Source of the DNA: Mucilaginibacter yixingensis
GTDB lineage: Bacteria; Bacteroidota; Bacteroidia; Sphingobacteriales; Sphingobacteriaceae
Assembly (NCBI RefSeq): GCF_041080815.1
Contig: NZ_CP160205.1
Span: 868,001 to 932,000 of the forward strand
Length of the DNA: 64,000 bases
Reading direction: 5' to 3'
The translations under genes and the position numbers were made by a program. The notes below the pieces were generated by a model. That model searched no databases. It was not told the origin of the DNA and worked only from the letters and a program-made list of their open reading frames with translations. This document shows positions 43,734 to 52,027 of this stretch, piece by piece. Every line of letters begins with the position of its first letter. Position 1 is the first letter of the stretch.

Positions 43734-44726
43734 ATGTATCAACCGGTTTATAAAATACCAGTCTTTGTTTGGATAGCGGTGGGTTTTGCTTTTATGCTGA
43801 TGTTGGCGTGTCGTCAGTCTACTAAACATCAGGCTCAGTCTGCCGTTAAAAAAGCGCCGTCGTTTAAGGTTTTTCCGTTAGATGCTGGAGATGGCAGCCC
43901 GGTTGCCGATAAGATGCTAAACCCTGTGGTAATGTATCCCTGTCCGGTTTATACACAGCCAGATTCGGCATCAAATAAGTTTACCACCCTGCCTATACTG
44001 ACGTCCCTCCAAATAAAAGGGCGTGTGGAGCGGTCTTATAAAGATACCGTGAAAACGGGCAATAAGCCGGCTTACCTAAGCAATGCCAGCAGTATCTGGT
44101 ATCAGGTGCTGATAAAAGGGAAACAGGGCTACATCTCAGAGAAAAACATCGCCAAGTTTACTTTTACTGATAGTGTGCGGAAGGTAACCTATCTCATCGG
44201 TATATCAACCCGGACAGATACCGGCGGTGCTGTACGTGCGGTGCTGAAGTATGATCTGCAACGCCAACAATTACTGAGCAAGGTAGACATCCCGGCAAAT
44301 AACAGCGGTAATTTTAGCGTGGTCACGATTAAAAACACGACCCTGAAAAACGTAAGCTACTTACTAAGGGTGGATGAAAACATGGAGTACGGCGGCGGCG
44401 GTCAAACCAGCCAGTTAATTGCCGATGGAGGAGCGGGATTGGTTGCCTTTCCTCAAACCAATATTGGTTACGACGATGGCGATGGTCTGCGACAGAACGT
44501 ACTCTACGTGCCCGCCAAAGGCGACGACGGCGTACTGCGTTTTTATATTGATGGCGATATTTATAACCATTGGCAGTGGAGCGCCTATTACGTTAAAGCG
44601 TGGAATGCGTATGGCAAGCCAGCCGATGAAATACTGATGTATACCACACAAAAGGGCCAAAGCGTATTAGATAAAAATAATCAACCTGTTATTTTAAAGA
44701 ACCACCAGCCAAGTTTAAAAGTATGA
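43734..44726 (+). CDS. Lipoprotein with an SH3-like region, function unknown
   Basis: A 330-residue protein with a lipoprotein-type signal (FAFMLMLAC, Cys26). Residues about 65-145 look like a bacterial SH3 domain (YPCPVYTQPDSASNKFTTL...WYQVLIKGKQGYISEKNI). The rest is beta-rich (VTYLIGISTRTDTGGAV and LLRVDENMEYGGGGQTS) without known family. It may bind cell wall or surface glycans via the SH3 part; this is inference. Confidence 0.6.
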   Translation: MYQPVYKIPVFVWIAVGFAFMLMLACRQSTKHQAQSAVKKAPSFKVFPLDAGDGSPVADKMLNPVVMYPCPVYTQPDSASNKFTTLPILTSLQIKGRVERSYKDTVKTGNKPAYLSNASSIWYQVLIKGKQGYISEKNIAKFTFTDSVRKVTYLIGISTRTDTGGAVRAVLKYDLQRQQLLSKVDIPANNSGNFSVVTIKNTTLKNVSYLLRVDENMEYGGGGQTSQLIADGGAGLVAFPQTNIGYDDGDGLRQNVLYVPAKGDDGVLRFYIDGDIYNHWQWSAYYVKAWNAYGKPADEILMYTTQKGQSVLDKNNQPVILKNHQPSLKV

Positions 44727-44841
44727 TCAAGACTACCACTTTTTACCACTGGGATGGAAAGGGGATAAAGGAATTGGGGGTAGAGAATTGGTGAAATGAA
44801 TTAAAAAGGTGCGAATAGACTAGCTTAAAGGGTGCTTAATA

Positions 44842-45603
44842 ATGAGGAAAACAAGTGTAAGTGTAATATTGCTGCTGATATGGATAATCATCTCTCAGTC
44901 TGTTAAAGCGCAGGTAAAAGATACCATATATGTTTATAAATATGGAGATCTGCTATTTTCATCAATGCAGAAACTTAAGTTAGGTTTCATATCCAAAAAT
45001 GAAGCTCCTTCTAAATGGAGTAAAGAAAAGATCACTTATCGAACAGATGGGTATCAGGTTTATGTTACCATAACAGGGAAGCCTTCCGGTGGGAAGATTG
45101 GTGATGACACAATTTACGCCGATAATCAGCGCATTTTTACGGACGGCGATCGCGACGCAGCGATAGCTGTTTATAAAAGATATAAGTCACTGTTTGTCTT
45201 TGATGCATTCAAAGCAAAGATTTATAGAGGAAAGCTTGCCGCTCCAGATTTCGGCACCGATCTCGCTGCAAAGAATTATATTACCCGGATAAGGTACACT
45301 TGTAAGCATACGGGTGTTAATTTTGCAGGTCATTACACTATTGTGGAATGGGGTTGTGGTACAGAATGTGAAAATATTGCAATAGTAAATCGCATTAATG
45401 GAAAGATATTCTTCTCAGAAATTAATTATGGAGCCGATGAGGGGTTTTTCGGCGTTAGCTATAAGCCGGATAGTAGGATGTTGATCGGTAATTCGGCAAA
45501 TCTTGAAGATTATAAAGGTTATACGCTTTGTCGTCAATACAACCGCCTTAAAATATTAGAGTGGACAGGTAAGGAATTTAAAATACGCTACTTCGATAAA
45601 TGA
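44842..45603 (+). CDS. Secreted protein with a GCGTEC motif, function unknown
   Basis: A 253-residue exported protein (signal peptide ending SVKA). Base composition is more AT-rich than in its neighbours. The C-terminal half carries NFAGHYTIVEWGCGTECENI and VNRINGKIFF, a pattern I know from hypothetical secreted proteins of several phyla (F-A-G-H-Y-T-I ... W-G-C-G-T-x-C). Two further Cys (TCKHT, LCRQY) may form disulfides. Its stop overlaps the RecQ start (ATGA), which is probably chance or recent arrangement since a link to RecQ is not obvious. Confidence 0.65.
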   Translation: MRKTSVSVILLLIWIIISQSVKAQVKDTIYVYKYGDLLFSSMQKLKLGFISKNEAPSKWSKEKITYRTDGYQVYVTITGKPSGGKIGDDTIYADNQRIFTDGDRDAAIAVYKRYKSLFVFDAFKAKIYRGKLAAPDFGTDLAAKNYITRIRYTCKHTGVNFAGHYTIVEWGCGTECENIAIVNRINGKIFFSEINYGADEGFFGVSYKPDSRMLIGNSANLEDYKGYTLCRQYNRLKILEWTGKEFKIRYFDK

Positions 45604-47492
45604 CCATCCACGAGATACTCAAACACTATTGGGGGCACGATCACTTCCGGCCGGTACAGGAAGAGGTGATTCAGAGTGTGCTGCTGGTTAATGATACCTT
45701 GGCGCTGCTGCCTACGGGTGGGGGTAAGTCGGTGTGTTTTCAGGTGCCGGCACTGGCAAAGGATGGGATTTGTATTGTGATCTCGCCGCTGATTGCGCTG
45801 ATGAAAGACCAGGTAGAAAACCTGAAGGCGAAGGGCATTCAGGCCATTGCCATTGTATCGGGCATGAACAAGCGCGAGGTGGATATTGCGTTGGATAATT
45901 GTATTTATGGTCCAATTAAATTTCTCTACCTCTCGCCTGAGCGTTTACTGAGCGATCTGGTGCGCGAACGGATCAAGTATATGAACGTCAATTTGTTTGC
46001 CATTGACGAGGCGCACTGTATCTCGCAATGGGGGTATGATTTTCGTCCACCTTATCTGCATGTGGCAGATCTGCGGGTACTGCATCCAAAAGTACCGGTG
46101 TTGGCGTTAACGGCTACGGCTACCGCTGAGGTGCGCGAGGATATCCAGGAGAAGCTGCAGTTTAAGCAACCCAATGTTTTCCAGAAAAGCTTTGAACGTA
46201 AAAACCTGGCCTACGTGGTGCAACCTGAAGAGGATAAACTGCGCAAGATGCTGGATGTGGTGCGCGGTGTAAACGGCAGCGGACTGGTCTATGTACGCAG
46301 TCGCAAGGAAACCTTTGAGCTGGCACAATACCTCAATGCGCATAAAATAAAAACTGATTATTACCACGCAGGTCTCAGCGCCGATGAGCGTGCCGCCAAG
46401 CAGGAAGCCTGGAAGAGCAATCGCACACGGGTGATGGTAGCCACCAACGCCTTTGGGATGGGGATTGATAAGCCAGATGTGCGTTTCGTCATCCATAAAG
46501 ATGCCCCCGAAAGTTTAGAGGCTTATTACCAGGAAGCCGGCCGTGCCGGCCGGGATGAGCAAAAGGCTTATGCGGTGTTGTTATATAATCAAGCAGATCG
46601 TCATCGGCAGGAGAAGAAATTTCTGACAGCCTTCCCGTCGATAGACGAGATCAAGCAGACCTATCATTACCTGGCCAACTATTATCAACTGGCTTACGGG
46701 GCAGGGGAGGGGTTGAGTCTTGACCTGGATATAGGCGAGTTTTGCAGTCGCTTTAAGCTGGATGCCGTGAAAACGCTGAATGCCCTGAAGTTTCTGGAAC
46801 GCGATGAATATCTGGCTTTTAACGAGAGTGTTTTCCTGCCGTCGCGCTTTAGGTTTGAGGTGGCGCATGAGGAATTGTATAATTTTCAGTTGCAGAACCG
46901 CGGCTGGGATACTTTTATAAAAGCCATGCTGCGCACCTACGGTGGCGCGTTTGAGAACTATGTGCGCCTGCGCGAGTTTGACCTGGCCCGTAAAACCGGC
47001 CTGAGTGTACAACAAGTGCTGGATGGCCTGCGTCAACTCCATGATTTTGGGGTGTTGAGCTATCTGCCCCAAACAGATATGCCGCAGGTAACCTGGACGC
47101 GTCCAAGGCAGTTGCCTACGCACCTGATGATTGATCGTCAGTACATCGACAACCGCAAAATGGTGTACCGCCAAAAAATGGAAGCCGTTTTTGCGTATGC
47201 TGAAACCCGTCGATGCCGTAGCCAGATGCTGTTAGCTTATTTTGATGAGCAAGACGCGCCAAAATGCGGTGTTTGCGATGTGTGTCTGGATGAAAAGCGC
47301 GCTCAAAATGCCTCATCCATCAATGATGATATTACCGATGAACTGCTGCGTCTGCTCGGCACATCGGCCTTAAAGTTAGACGACTTGATTGGAACTACTC
47401 ACACCGGTACCGATAAAGAAAAAATTGCCGTGCTACGTCAGCTGTTGGATGCCGGTAAAATTAAGACGGATGGGGAGCGGTATTATGTTTAA
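45600..47492 (+). CDS. recQ: RecQ-family ATP-dependent DNA helicase
   Basis: A 630-residue 3'-5' helicase. Motifs: FRPVQEEVI (motif 0), LLPTGGGKSVCFQ (Walker A), FAIDEAHCISQWGYDFRP (DEAH), ALTATAT, and QEAGRAGRDEQ (motif VI). The RQC zinc module has CRSQMLLAYFDEQ and CGVCDVC. The C-terminal HRDC domain is missing, as in short Bacteroidota RecQ. Processes stalled forks and recombination intermediates. The start at 45600 overlaps the preceding gene by four bases. Confidence 0.92.
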   Translation: MTIHEILKHYWGHDHFRPVQEEVIQSVLLVNDTLALLPTGGGKSVCFQVPALAKDGICIVISPLIALMKDQVENLKAKGIQAIAIVSGMNKREVDIALDNCIYGPIKFLYLSPERLLSDLVRERIKYMNVNLFAIDEAHCISQWGYDFRPPYLHVADLRVLHPKVPVLALTATATAEVREDIQEKLQFKQPNVFQKSFERKNLAYVVQPEEDKLRKMLDVVRGVNGSGLVYVRSRKETFELAQYLNAHKIKTDYYHAGLSADERAAKQEAWKSNRTRVMVATNAFGMGIDKPDVRFVIHKDAPESLEAYYQEAGRAGRDEQKAYAVLLYNQADRHRQEKKFLTAFPSIDEIKQTYHYLANYYQLAYGAGEGLSLDLDIGEFCSRFKLDAVKTLNALKFLERDEYLAFNESVFLPSRFRFEVAHEELYNFQLQNRGWDTFIKAMLRTYGGAFENYVRLREFDLARKTGLSVQQVLDGLRQLHDFGVLSYLPQTDMPQVTWTRPRQLPTHLMIDRQYIDNRKMVYRQKMEAVFAYAETRRCRSQMLLAYFDEQDAPKCGVCDVCLDEKRAQNASSINDDITDELLRLLGTSALKLDDLIGTTHTGTDKEKIAVLRQLLDAGKIKTDGERYYV

Positions 47493-47526
47493 GGTGATGG
47501 TTTGTAGTTCATTTCTTTAATCATCT

Positions 47527-47674
47527 TGTCATTTCGACCAACGGGAGAACTACTCTCTTGAACGAAGTGAAAAAATCTTAGCCCCCATGCTTGTTGATCC
47601 TGCGACTAATCACGCGTCTAAGATTCTTCCTCACGCCACCCGCAACGTCCCACGTTTGTTCGTTCGGAATGACA
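47527..47674. repeat. Family B palindromic element, long form
   Basis: A 148-bp element from TGTCATTTCGACCAACGGGA to TTCGTTCGGAATGACA. Inner arms AAAAAATCTTAG and CTAAGATTCTTC are also complementary. Confidence 0.7.
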
Positions 47675-47750
47675 AGCGGTGAGAGGCGTAAAAGACTCCC
47701 AAAAATCACCAGAAAAATCATCGATCCAAAGAAAATACGCAGAATTTTAC

Positions 47751-47826
47751 CCTCCACTTTCCTCCACCGGTGGCAAATTTCTTCAAAAATTGGCCCTTTT
47801 GCCACCTTCGCCACTTTCCTCCACTT
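47751..47826 (-). promoter_or_regulatory. Clustered GTGG boxes with 9-10 bp period (minus orientation)
   Basis: CCAC (GTGG on the minus strand) occurs at 47754, 47764, 47802, 47811 and 47821, giving spacings of 10, 38, 9 and 10 bp. The minus-strand words are AGTGGAGGAA, AGTGGCGAAG and GTGGCAAAAG. A perfect CCACCGGTGG palindrome lies at 47764-47773. The pattern resembles repeats bound by MraZ. Confidence 0.5.
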
Positions 47827-48010
47827 AGCCTGAAATTGCCAGTTTTAACGCCTGATTTTCACTGAATCACGGCCTGAAATCGGGGCAAAACAATGCATCG
47901 TTTTAAAATCTATACCACTTTGAAAATTAGTTCATAACTGCCTTAGTATGAGTTAAAAAAGGATGCTATTTGCACTGCCCAAAAGAGATTGAAATTGTTG
48001 AAAACTTTTT

Positions 48011-48040
48011 AGTGGGAGAAAGTGTAGTAAAGTAGAAAAA
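48011..48040 (+). promoter_or_regulatory. Candidate MraZ operator: three 10-bp repeats
   Basis: The words AGTGGGAGAA, AGTGTAGTAA and AGTAGAAAAA follow each other without gap, 40 bp before the mraZ start. MraZ is known to bind 10-bp-spaced TGGGN repeats before its own gene, and only the first word keeps the full GTGGGA core. Confidence 0.5.
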
Positions 48041-48080
48041 TGTGTTTAGTTTTACCATACCAAACTGGTGTAGTGTACAC

Positions 48081-48557
48081 ATGGAGTATTTTATAGGTAA
48101 TTATTTCTGTAAGATAGACACCAAGAATCGCTTGGCTATCCCTTCAGGTCTGAAGCAACAGCTTCCGGGCGATGGGAAAGATCCGCTTGTGATAAACAAG
48201 GGGCGCGGTGGCTATCTGGATATTTTTACCAAGGCTGAGTGGAAACGCCAGCTGGATACTCTGATGGAACTGAATCAGTACTCTCGAGAAAATCGTGAGT
48301 TCATTAGGAGGTACACCAACAGTGCGATAGTGGTAGAGCCGGATGGTGCAGGTAGATTGTTGATCCCTAAATTTTTGTGTGATCACGCTGGTTTGAATGC
48401 GGCAAGCGCTGCTGATGTGGTGTTGAGTTGTCAGCCAGATCGTATTGAGTTGTGGGAAGAAAAAGCACACGCTGCAAGCCTTGAAGAAGATTATGATATG
48501 GACGCGAAGATTGAGGAGTTGTTGGGTGGCCTGAAGAAAGGGGGCGCAAATGAGTAA
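48081..48557 (+). CDS. mraZ: MraZ transcriptional regulator
   Basis: A 158-residue protein with two AbrB-like (SpoVT) halves: FIGNYFCKIDTKNRLAIPSGL and VVEPDGAGRLLIPKFLCDH. ATG 48081 is chosen because MEYFIGNY is the family start; the frame opens at 48042. MraZ forms a ring, binds repeats before its own gene and controls the dcw cluster. It overlaps rsmH by eight bases. Confidence 0.95.
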   Translation: MEYFIGNYFCKIDTKNRLAIPSGLKQQLPGDGKDPLVINKGRGGYLDIFTKAEWKRQLDTLMELNQYSRENREFIRRYTNSAIVVEPDGAGRLLIPKFLCDHAGLNAASAADVVLSCQPDRIELWEEKAHAASLEEDYDMDAKIEELLGGLKKGGANE

Positions 48558-49452
48558 TTATCATGTACCTGTAATGCTTCAGGAGTGTATCGAAGGGTTG
48601 AATATTAAACCTAACGGTACCTATGTAGATGTCACCTTTGGTGGTGGCGGTCACTCGCGCGAGATCATGAAGCATCTGGGTGAAGATGGTAGGTTGCTGG
48701 CCTTTGATCAGGATGCGGACGCGCAGCGTAATATCATAGCAGATGAACGCTTTGAGTTTGTAGATCAGAATTTTCGCTACTTAAAAAACTTTTGCCGTTT
48801 GCATAATGCGGTACCGGTGGATGGTATACTGGCAGATCTGGGTGTATCGTCGCACCAGTTTGATGAAGCCGATCGTGGTTTCTCTATCCGTTTTGACGCG
48901 GAGCTGGATATGCGCATGAATCAGGCGTCGGAGTTGAGTGCTAAACAGGTAGTAAATACTTATGCCGAGGCAGATTTGCATCGCATTTTTGGCATATACG
49001 GCGAGATACAGAATGCCAAAACACTGGCTAAAACCATTGTAACTGCTCGCTTAAATGCGCAGCTCAATACTGTGGCCGATCTGAAGAATGCTATCCAATC
49101 GCTCATACCGCGTGGTAAAGAGAATAAATACCTGGCGCAGGTTTTCCAGGCGCTGCGGATAGAGGTAAACCAGGAACTGGAGGCGCTGAAAGATTTTTTG
49201 ACCCAGGCGGCAGAAGTGCTGGCGCCGGGCGGCAGACTGGTGGTGATGTCATATCATTCGCTTGAAGACAGGCTGGTAAAAAACTTCATCGCCAAAGGCA
49301 AATTTAGCGGTGAGGTAGAAAAAGACCTTTTTGGTAACGATCAGAAACCATTGGATGCGGTTAGTCGCGGTGCGATTACGGCATCAGAAGAAGAAATAAA
49401 AGTTAATAACCGGGCGCGCAGTGCCAAACTAAGAATAGCTGTAAAGAAATGA
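48550..49452 (+). CDS. rsmH: 16S rRNA m4C1402 methyltransferase RsmH (MraW)
   Basis: A 300-residue SAM-dependent methyltransferase. It begins YHVPVMLQECIEGLNIKPNG, has the SAM motif YVDVTFGGGGHSREI, LADLGVSSHQFDEADRGFSIR and MSYHSLEDRLVKNF. It methylates N4 of C1402 in 16S rRNA. Overlaps mraZ by eight bases and ftsL by four (ATGA), so translation is coupled. Confidence 0.97.
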   Translation: MSNYHVPVMLQECIEGLNIKPNGTYVDVTFGGGGHSREIMKHLGEDGRLLAFDQDADAQRNIIADERFEFVDQNFRYLKNFCRLHNAVPVDGILADLGVSSHQFDEADRGFSIRFDAELDMRMNQASELSAKQVVNTYAEADLHRIFGIYGEIQNAKTLAKTIVTARLNAQLNTVADLKNAIQSLIPRGKENKYLAQVFQALRIEVNQELEALKDFLTQAAEVLAPGGRLVVMSYHSLEDRLVKNFIAKGKFSGEVEKDLFGNDQKPLDAVSRGAITASEEEIKVNNRARSAKLRIAVKK

Positions 49453-49874
49453 CCAATCGTTTACGTACAGAAATTCAGGAAGAAGAAGCTGAGCTGGCGG
49501 CAGAAAAAGCGGCAGAGGAGTCTGTTAAAGTTAAAGCAAAAAAAGACGTCCCTGAAAACTTTTTAACGCAGCTGTTCAGCAAAGAACTGGTAAGTACCGA
49601 AAAGGCTACCAGTGCGCTGCCGTTTGTGCTGTTTTTGGCGGCGCTGGGTATGGTGTATATCTGGAATATGCACCAGGCCGAGAATAACATCCGCGATATT
49701 GATAAACTGGGTAAAGAAGTTAAAGAGCTGAGCGCTTTATATAAATCGGCCAAGGCTGAGCTGGCTTACAAAAGTACCTTAAGCCAGGTGTCTGCCCAGG
49801 CTGATTCATTGATTGGGCTGAAAGAGCCTGTAGAACCGCCTCATAAAATTACAGTAAAGGAGGGTGAGCAATGA
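49449..49874 (+). CDS. ftsL: FtsL-like division protein
   Basis: A 141-residue bitopic protein. The Glu/Lys-rich cytoplasmic N-terminus (about 55 residues), a single helix (ALPFVLFLAALGMVYIWNMHQ) and a periplasmic coiled coil fit the FtsL/FtsL-like family. It works with FtsQ and FtsB-type proteins to activate the FtsI/FtsW synthase. Overlaps of four bases with rsmH and ftsI. Confidence 0.85.
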   Translation: MTNRLRTEIQEEEAELAAEKAAEESVKVKAKKDVPENFLTQLFSKELVSTEKATSALPFVLFLAALGMVYIWNMHQAENNIRDIDKLGKEVKELSALYKSAKAELAYKSTLSQVSAQADSLIGLKEPVEPPHKITVKEGEQ

Positions 49875-52027
49875 ATATCAGGGCTAACATCTTATTGCGT
49901 GCATATCTGGCCTTTGGCCTGATTTTGCTGTTTGCTTTGGCTGTAGTGGTGCAGCTTTGCCGCGTGCAGATGGTGCAGGGCAAAAAATGGCGTGCCATGG
50001 CCGATAGCTTGTCTACCAAATATGTAAACGTAGAGGCGGCGCGCGGCAACATCCTTGCGGTTGACGGCAGCCTGCTGGCAACATCGGTGCCTGAATATGA
50101 GCTGCACATGGATATGCTGGCTGCGGCTATTGATGATAGCAAAAAAGGCGATGCTTTCTTTAATGAAAAAGTAGACTCGCTGGCGCTGTGTCTGTCAAAA
50201 TTTTTCCAGGATCGGTCAGCTCGCGATTATGAGCGTATGCTGCGTTCGGCCCGTTCAGATAGCGCACGTTATGTGTTGTTGAATAAAGCCAAGGTATCGT
50301 ATCGCCAACTGAAACAGATCAGGCAGTTTCCTATTATCCGTATGGGTAAATACAAAGGCGGACTGATCGTTGTAGAAAAGAACAAACGTATGCATCCGTT
50401 CCAGTCGATGGCGCTGCGTACCATCGGTTACAAAATGACCGATACCAAGGATAAAAAGCCGATCAACGTAGGGTTGGAAGGTGCTTATGCTGATTACATA
50501 GAGGGTGAGAACGGCAAGCGCCTGATGCATCGCATAGCCGGTGGCATCTGGATGCCGGTGAATGATGAAGACGAGGTTGCAGCTAAAGATGGTGCAGATA
50601 TTATGTCTACCATCGATGTAAACCTGCAGGATGTGGCCCAGAAAGTTTTGAAAAAACAACTGGACAGTACCCAGGCCGATTTTGGTACCGTAGTGCTGAT
50701 GGAAGTGGCTACCGGTGAGGTTCGGGCTATTGCTAATTATACCCGCACCACAAAAGGAACTTATGAGGAGCGGATGAACTATGCTATTGCGCAATCGGCA
50801 GAGCCGGGTTCTACCTTTAAATTGGCCTCATACATGTCGCTGATTGACGATCATAAAATTGATACCAGCAGCATGGTTGATGCGCAGCACGGAAGGTTCG
50901 AGGTAACCAATCCGCGTAATGGCAAAGTGGTGCTGCATATCAGGGATGCGGAAGATCCGGGATCAATGCTGAGTGCTAAGCGAGCTTTTGAAGAGTCGTC
51001 TAACGTGGCGGCTGCAAGGTTTGTTTATAACGCGTATCACGATAATCCGCAGAAGTTCATTGACAAGCTGTACAGCTATCGCTTGAACGAGAAAGATAGC
51101 TTGCAGATACCGGGCGAAGGTAAACCAAGAATAAAAACTACCCGTTCGGTTGATTGGAACAAGCTGCAATCGCTCTGGCAAATTGCTTATGGCTATGAGT
51201 CAAAGCTAACGCCGTTGCAGATGCTGACTTTCTATAACTCGGTAGCTAACAATGGTAAAATGATTGCACCGGTATTTGTGCGGGAGATTAGAAGGATGGG
51301 TAACACTGTAGAGCGTTTTCATGCGCGGGTCATCAATCCAAAAGTTTGCTCTGATGCAACGCTGGCTAAAGTGCGTGGTATGTTGGAAGGTGTGGTGTTA
51401 GAAGGTACCGGTAAACTGGTTATCAAAAATAAGCTGTACAGCGTTGCCGGTAAAACGGGTACGGCACAGATAGCAAACGGCGCCGCCGGTTATGGCGCAA
51501 AAAATGAGCACCAGGCATCGTTCTGTGGTTATTTCCCGGCAGATCATCCAAAATATTCGATGATCGTGGTAATTCATAACCCGCGCGTGGGCTCGCATTT
51601 GGCGGCTTGGGTAGCTGGTCCGGTGTTCCGTAAAATAGCAGACCGCGTGTATGCTAATGATATGGACATTAACCATAAACAACCGGAGCGTCTGGTGGGT
51701 AACACCGAAATGCCGAAGGTTAAGAACGGTAATTACGGCGCTGTTAAACAGGTGTACAACAAATTGGGCATCAAGCCACTGTATGCATCAACCAATGCGC
51801 AGGCTACTGGGGTAGATACCAGCGGCGGCCTGGTATTTGATGAGTCGAAATATAAAGCAGGCACCGTGCCGTCTGTTAGCGGTATGAGCCTGAGCGATGC
51901 GCTTTATGTGCTGGGTAACGCGGGCTACAAAGTAAGCTCGCAAGGTAGTGGGGTAGTTGTTGGCCAGTCGGTTGCGGCGGGTACAGCAGCAAAAAAAGGA
52001 ACAAGGATTTCAATACAACTGCAATGA
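49871..52027 (+). CDS. ftsI: Division transpeptidase FtsI (PBP3) with PASTA domain
   Basis: A 718-residue class B penicillin-binding protein. It has a membrane anchor near residue 20, a pedestal domain and the transpeptidase domain with SxxK at Ser314 (GSTFK), SSN in FEESSNVAA and KTGT from Lys528. A PASTA domain (VPSVSGMSLSDALYVLGNAG) closes the protein. It crosslinks septal peptidoglycan as partner of FtsW. ATGA overlaps on both sides. Confidence 0.96.
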   Translation: MNIRANILLRAYLAFGLILLFALAVVVQLCRVQMVQGKKWRAMADSLSTKYVNVEAARGNILAVDGSLLATSVPEYELHMDMLAAAIDDSKKGDAFFNEKVDSLALCLSKFFQDRSARDYERMLRSARSDSARYVLLNKAKVSYRQLKQIRQFPIIRMGKYKGGLIVVEKNKRMHPFQSMALRTIGYKMTDTKDKKPINVGLEGAYADYIEGENGKRLMHRIAGGIWMPVNDEDEVAAKDGADIMSTIDVNLQDVAQKVLKKQLDSTQADFGTVVLMEVATGEVRAIANYTRTTKGTYEERMNYAIAQSAEPGSTFKLASYMSLIDDHKIDTSSMVDAQHGRFEVTNPRNGKVVLHIRDAEDPGSMLSAKRAFEESSNVAAARFVYNAYHDNPQKFIDKLYSYRLNEKDSLQIPGEGKPRIKTTRSVDWNKLQSLWQIAYGYESKLTPLQMLTFYNSVANNGKMIAPVFVREIRRMGNTVERFHARVINPKVCSDATLAKVRGMLEGVVLEGTGKLVIKNKLYSVAGKTGTAQIANGAAGYGAKNEHQASFCGYFPADHPKYSMIVVIHNPRVGSHLAAWVAGPVFRKIADRVYANDMDINHKQPERLVGNTEMPKVKNGNYGAVKQVYNKLGIKPLYASTNAQATGVDTSGGLVFDESKYKAGTVPSVSGMSLSDALYVLGNAGYKVSSQGSGVVVGQSVAAGTAAKKGTRISIQLQ

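Larger units (their letters stand above)
47493..48080. other. 588-bp gap upstream of mraZ
   Basis: No gene is seen. The first third is a family B element (47527-47674). A cluster of minus-strand GTGG boxes follows at 47751-47826, then about 180 bp of AT-rich DNA and the plus-strand box set at 48011-48040 just before mraZ. The region is the likely promoter and control zone of the dcw cluster. Confidence 0.7.

Noticed and set aside
46581..47174. A 197-codon minus-strand open frame
   Set aside because: It is the shadow of recQ, with no family resemblance or start context.
47591..47833. An 80-codon plus-strand open frame before mraZ
   Set aside because: It is built from a family B element and the GTGG box cluster, with Lys/Arg-rich low-information translation.
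47493..48080. tRNA or small RNA gene in the gap before mraZ
   Set aside because: No cloverleaf, T-loop GTTCGA-type sequence or CCA end was seen, and the structure is explained by a repeat element.
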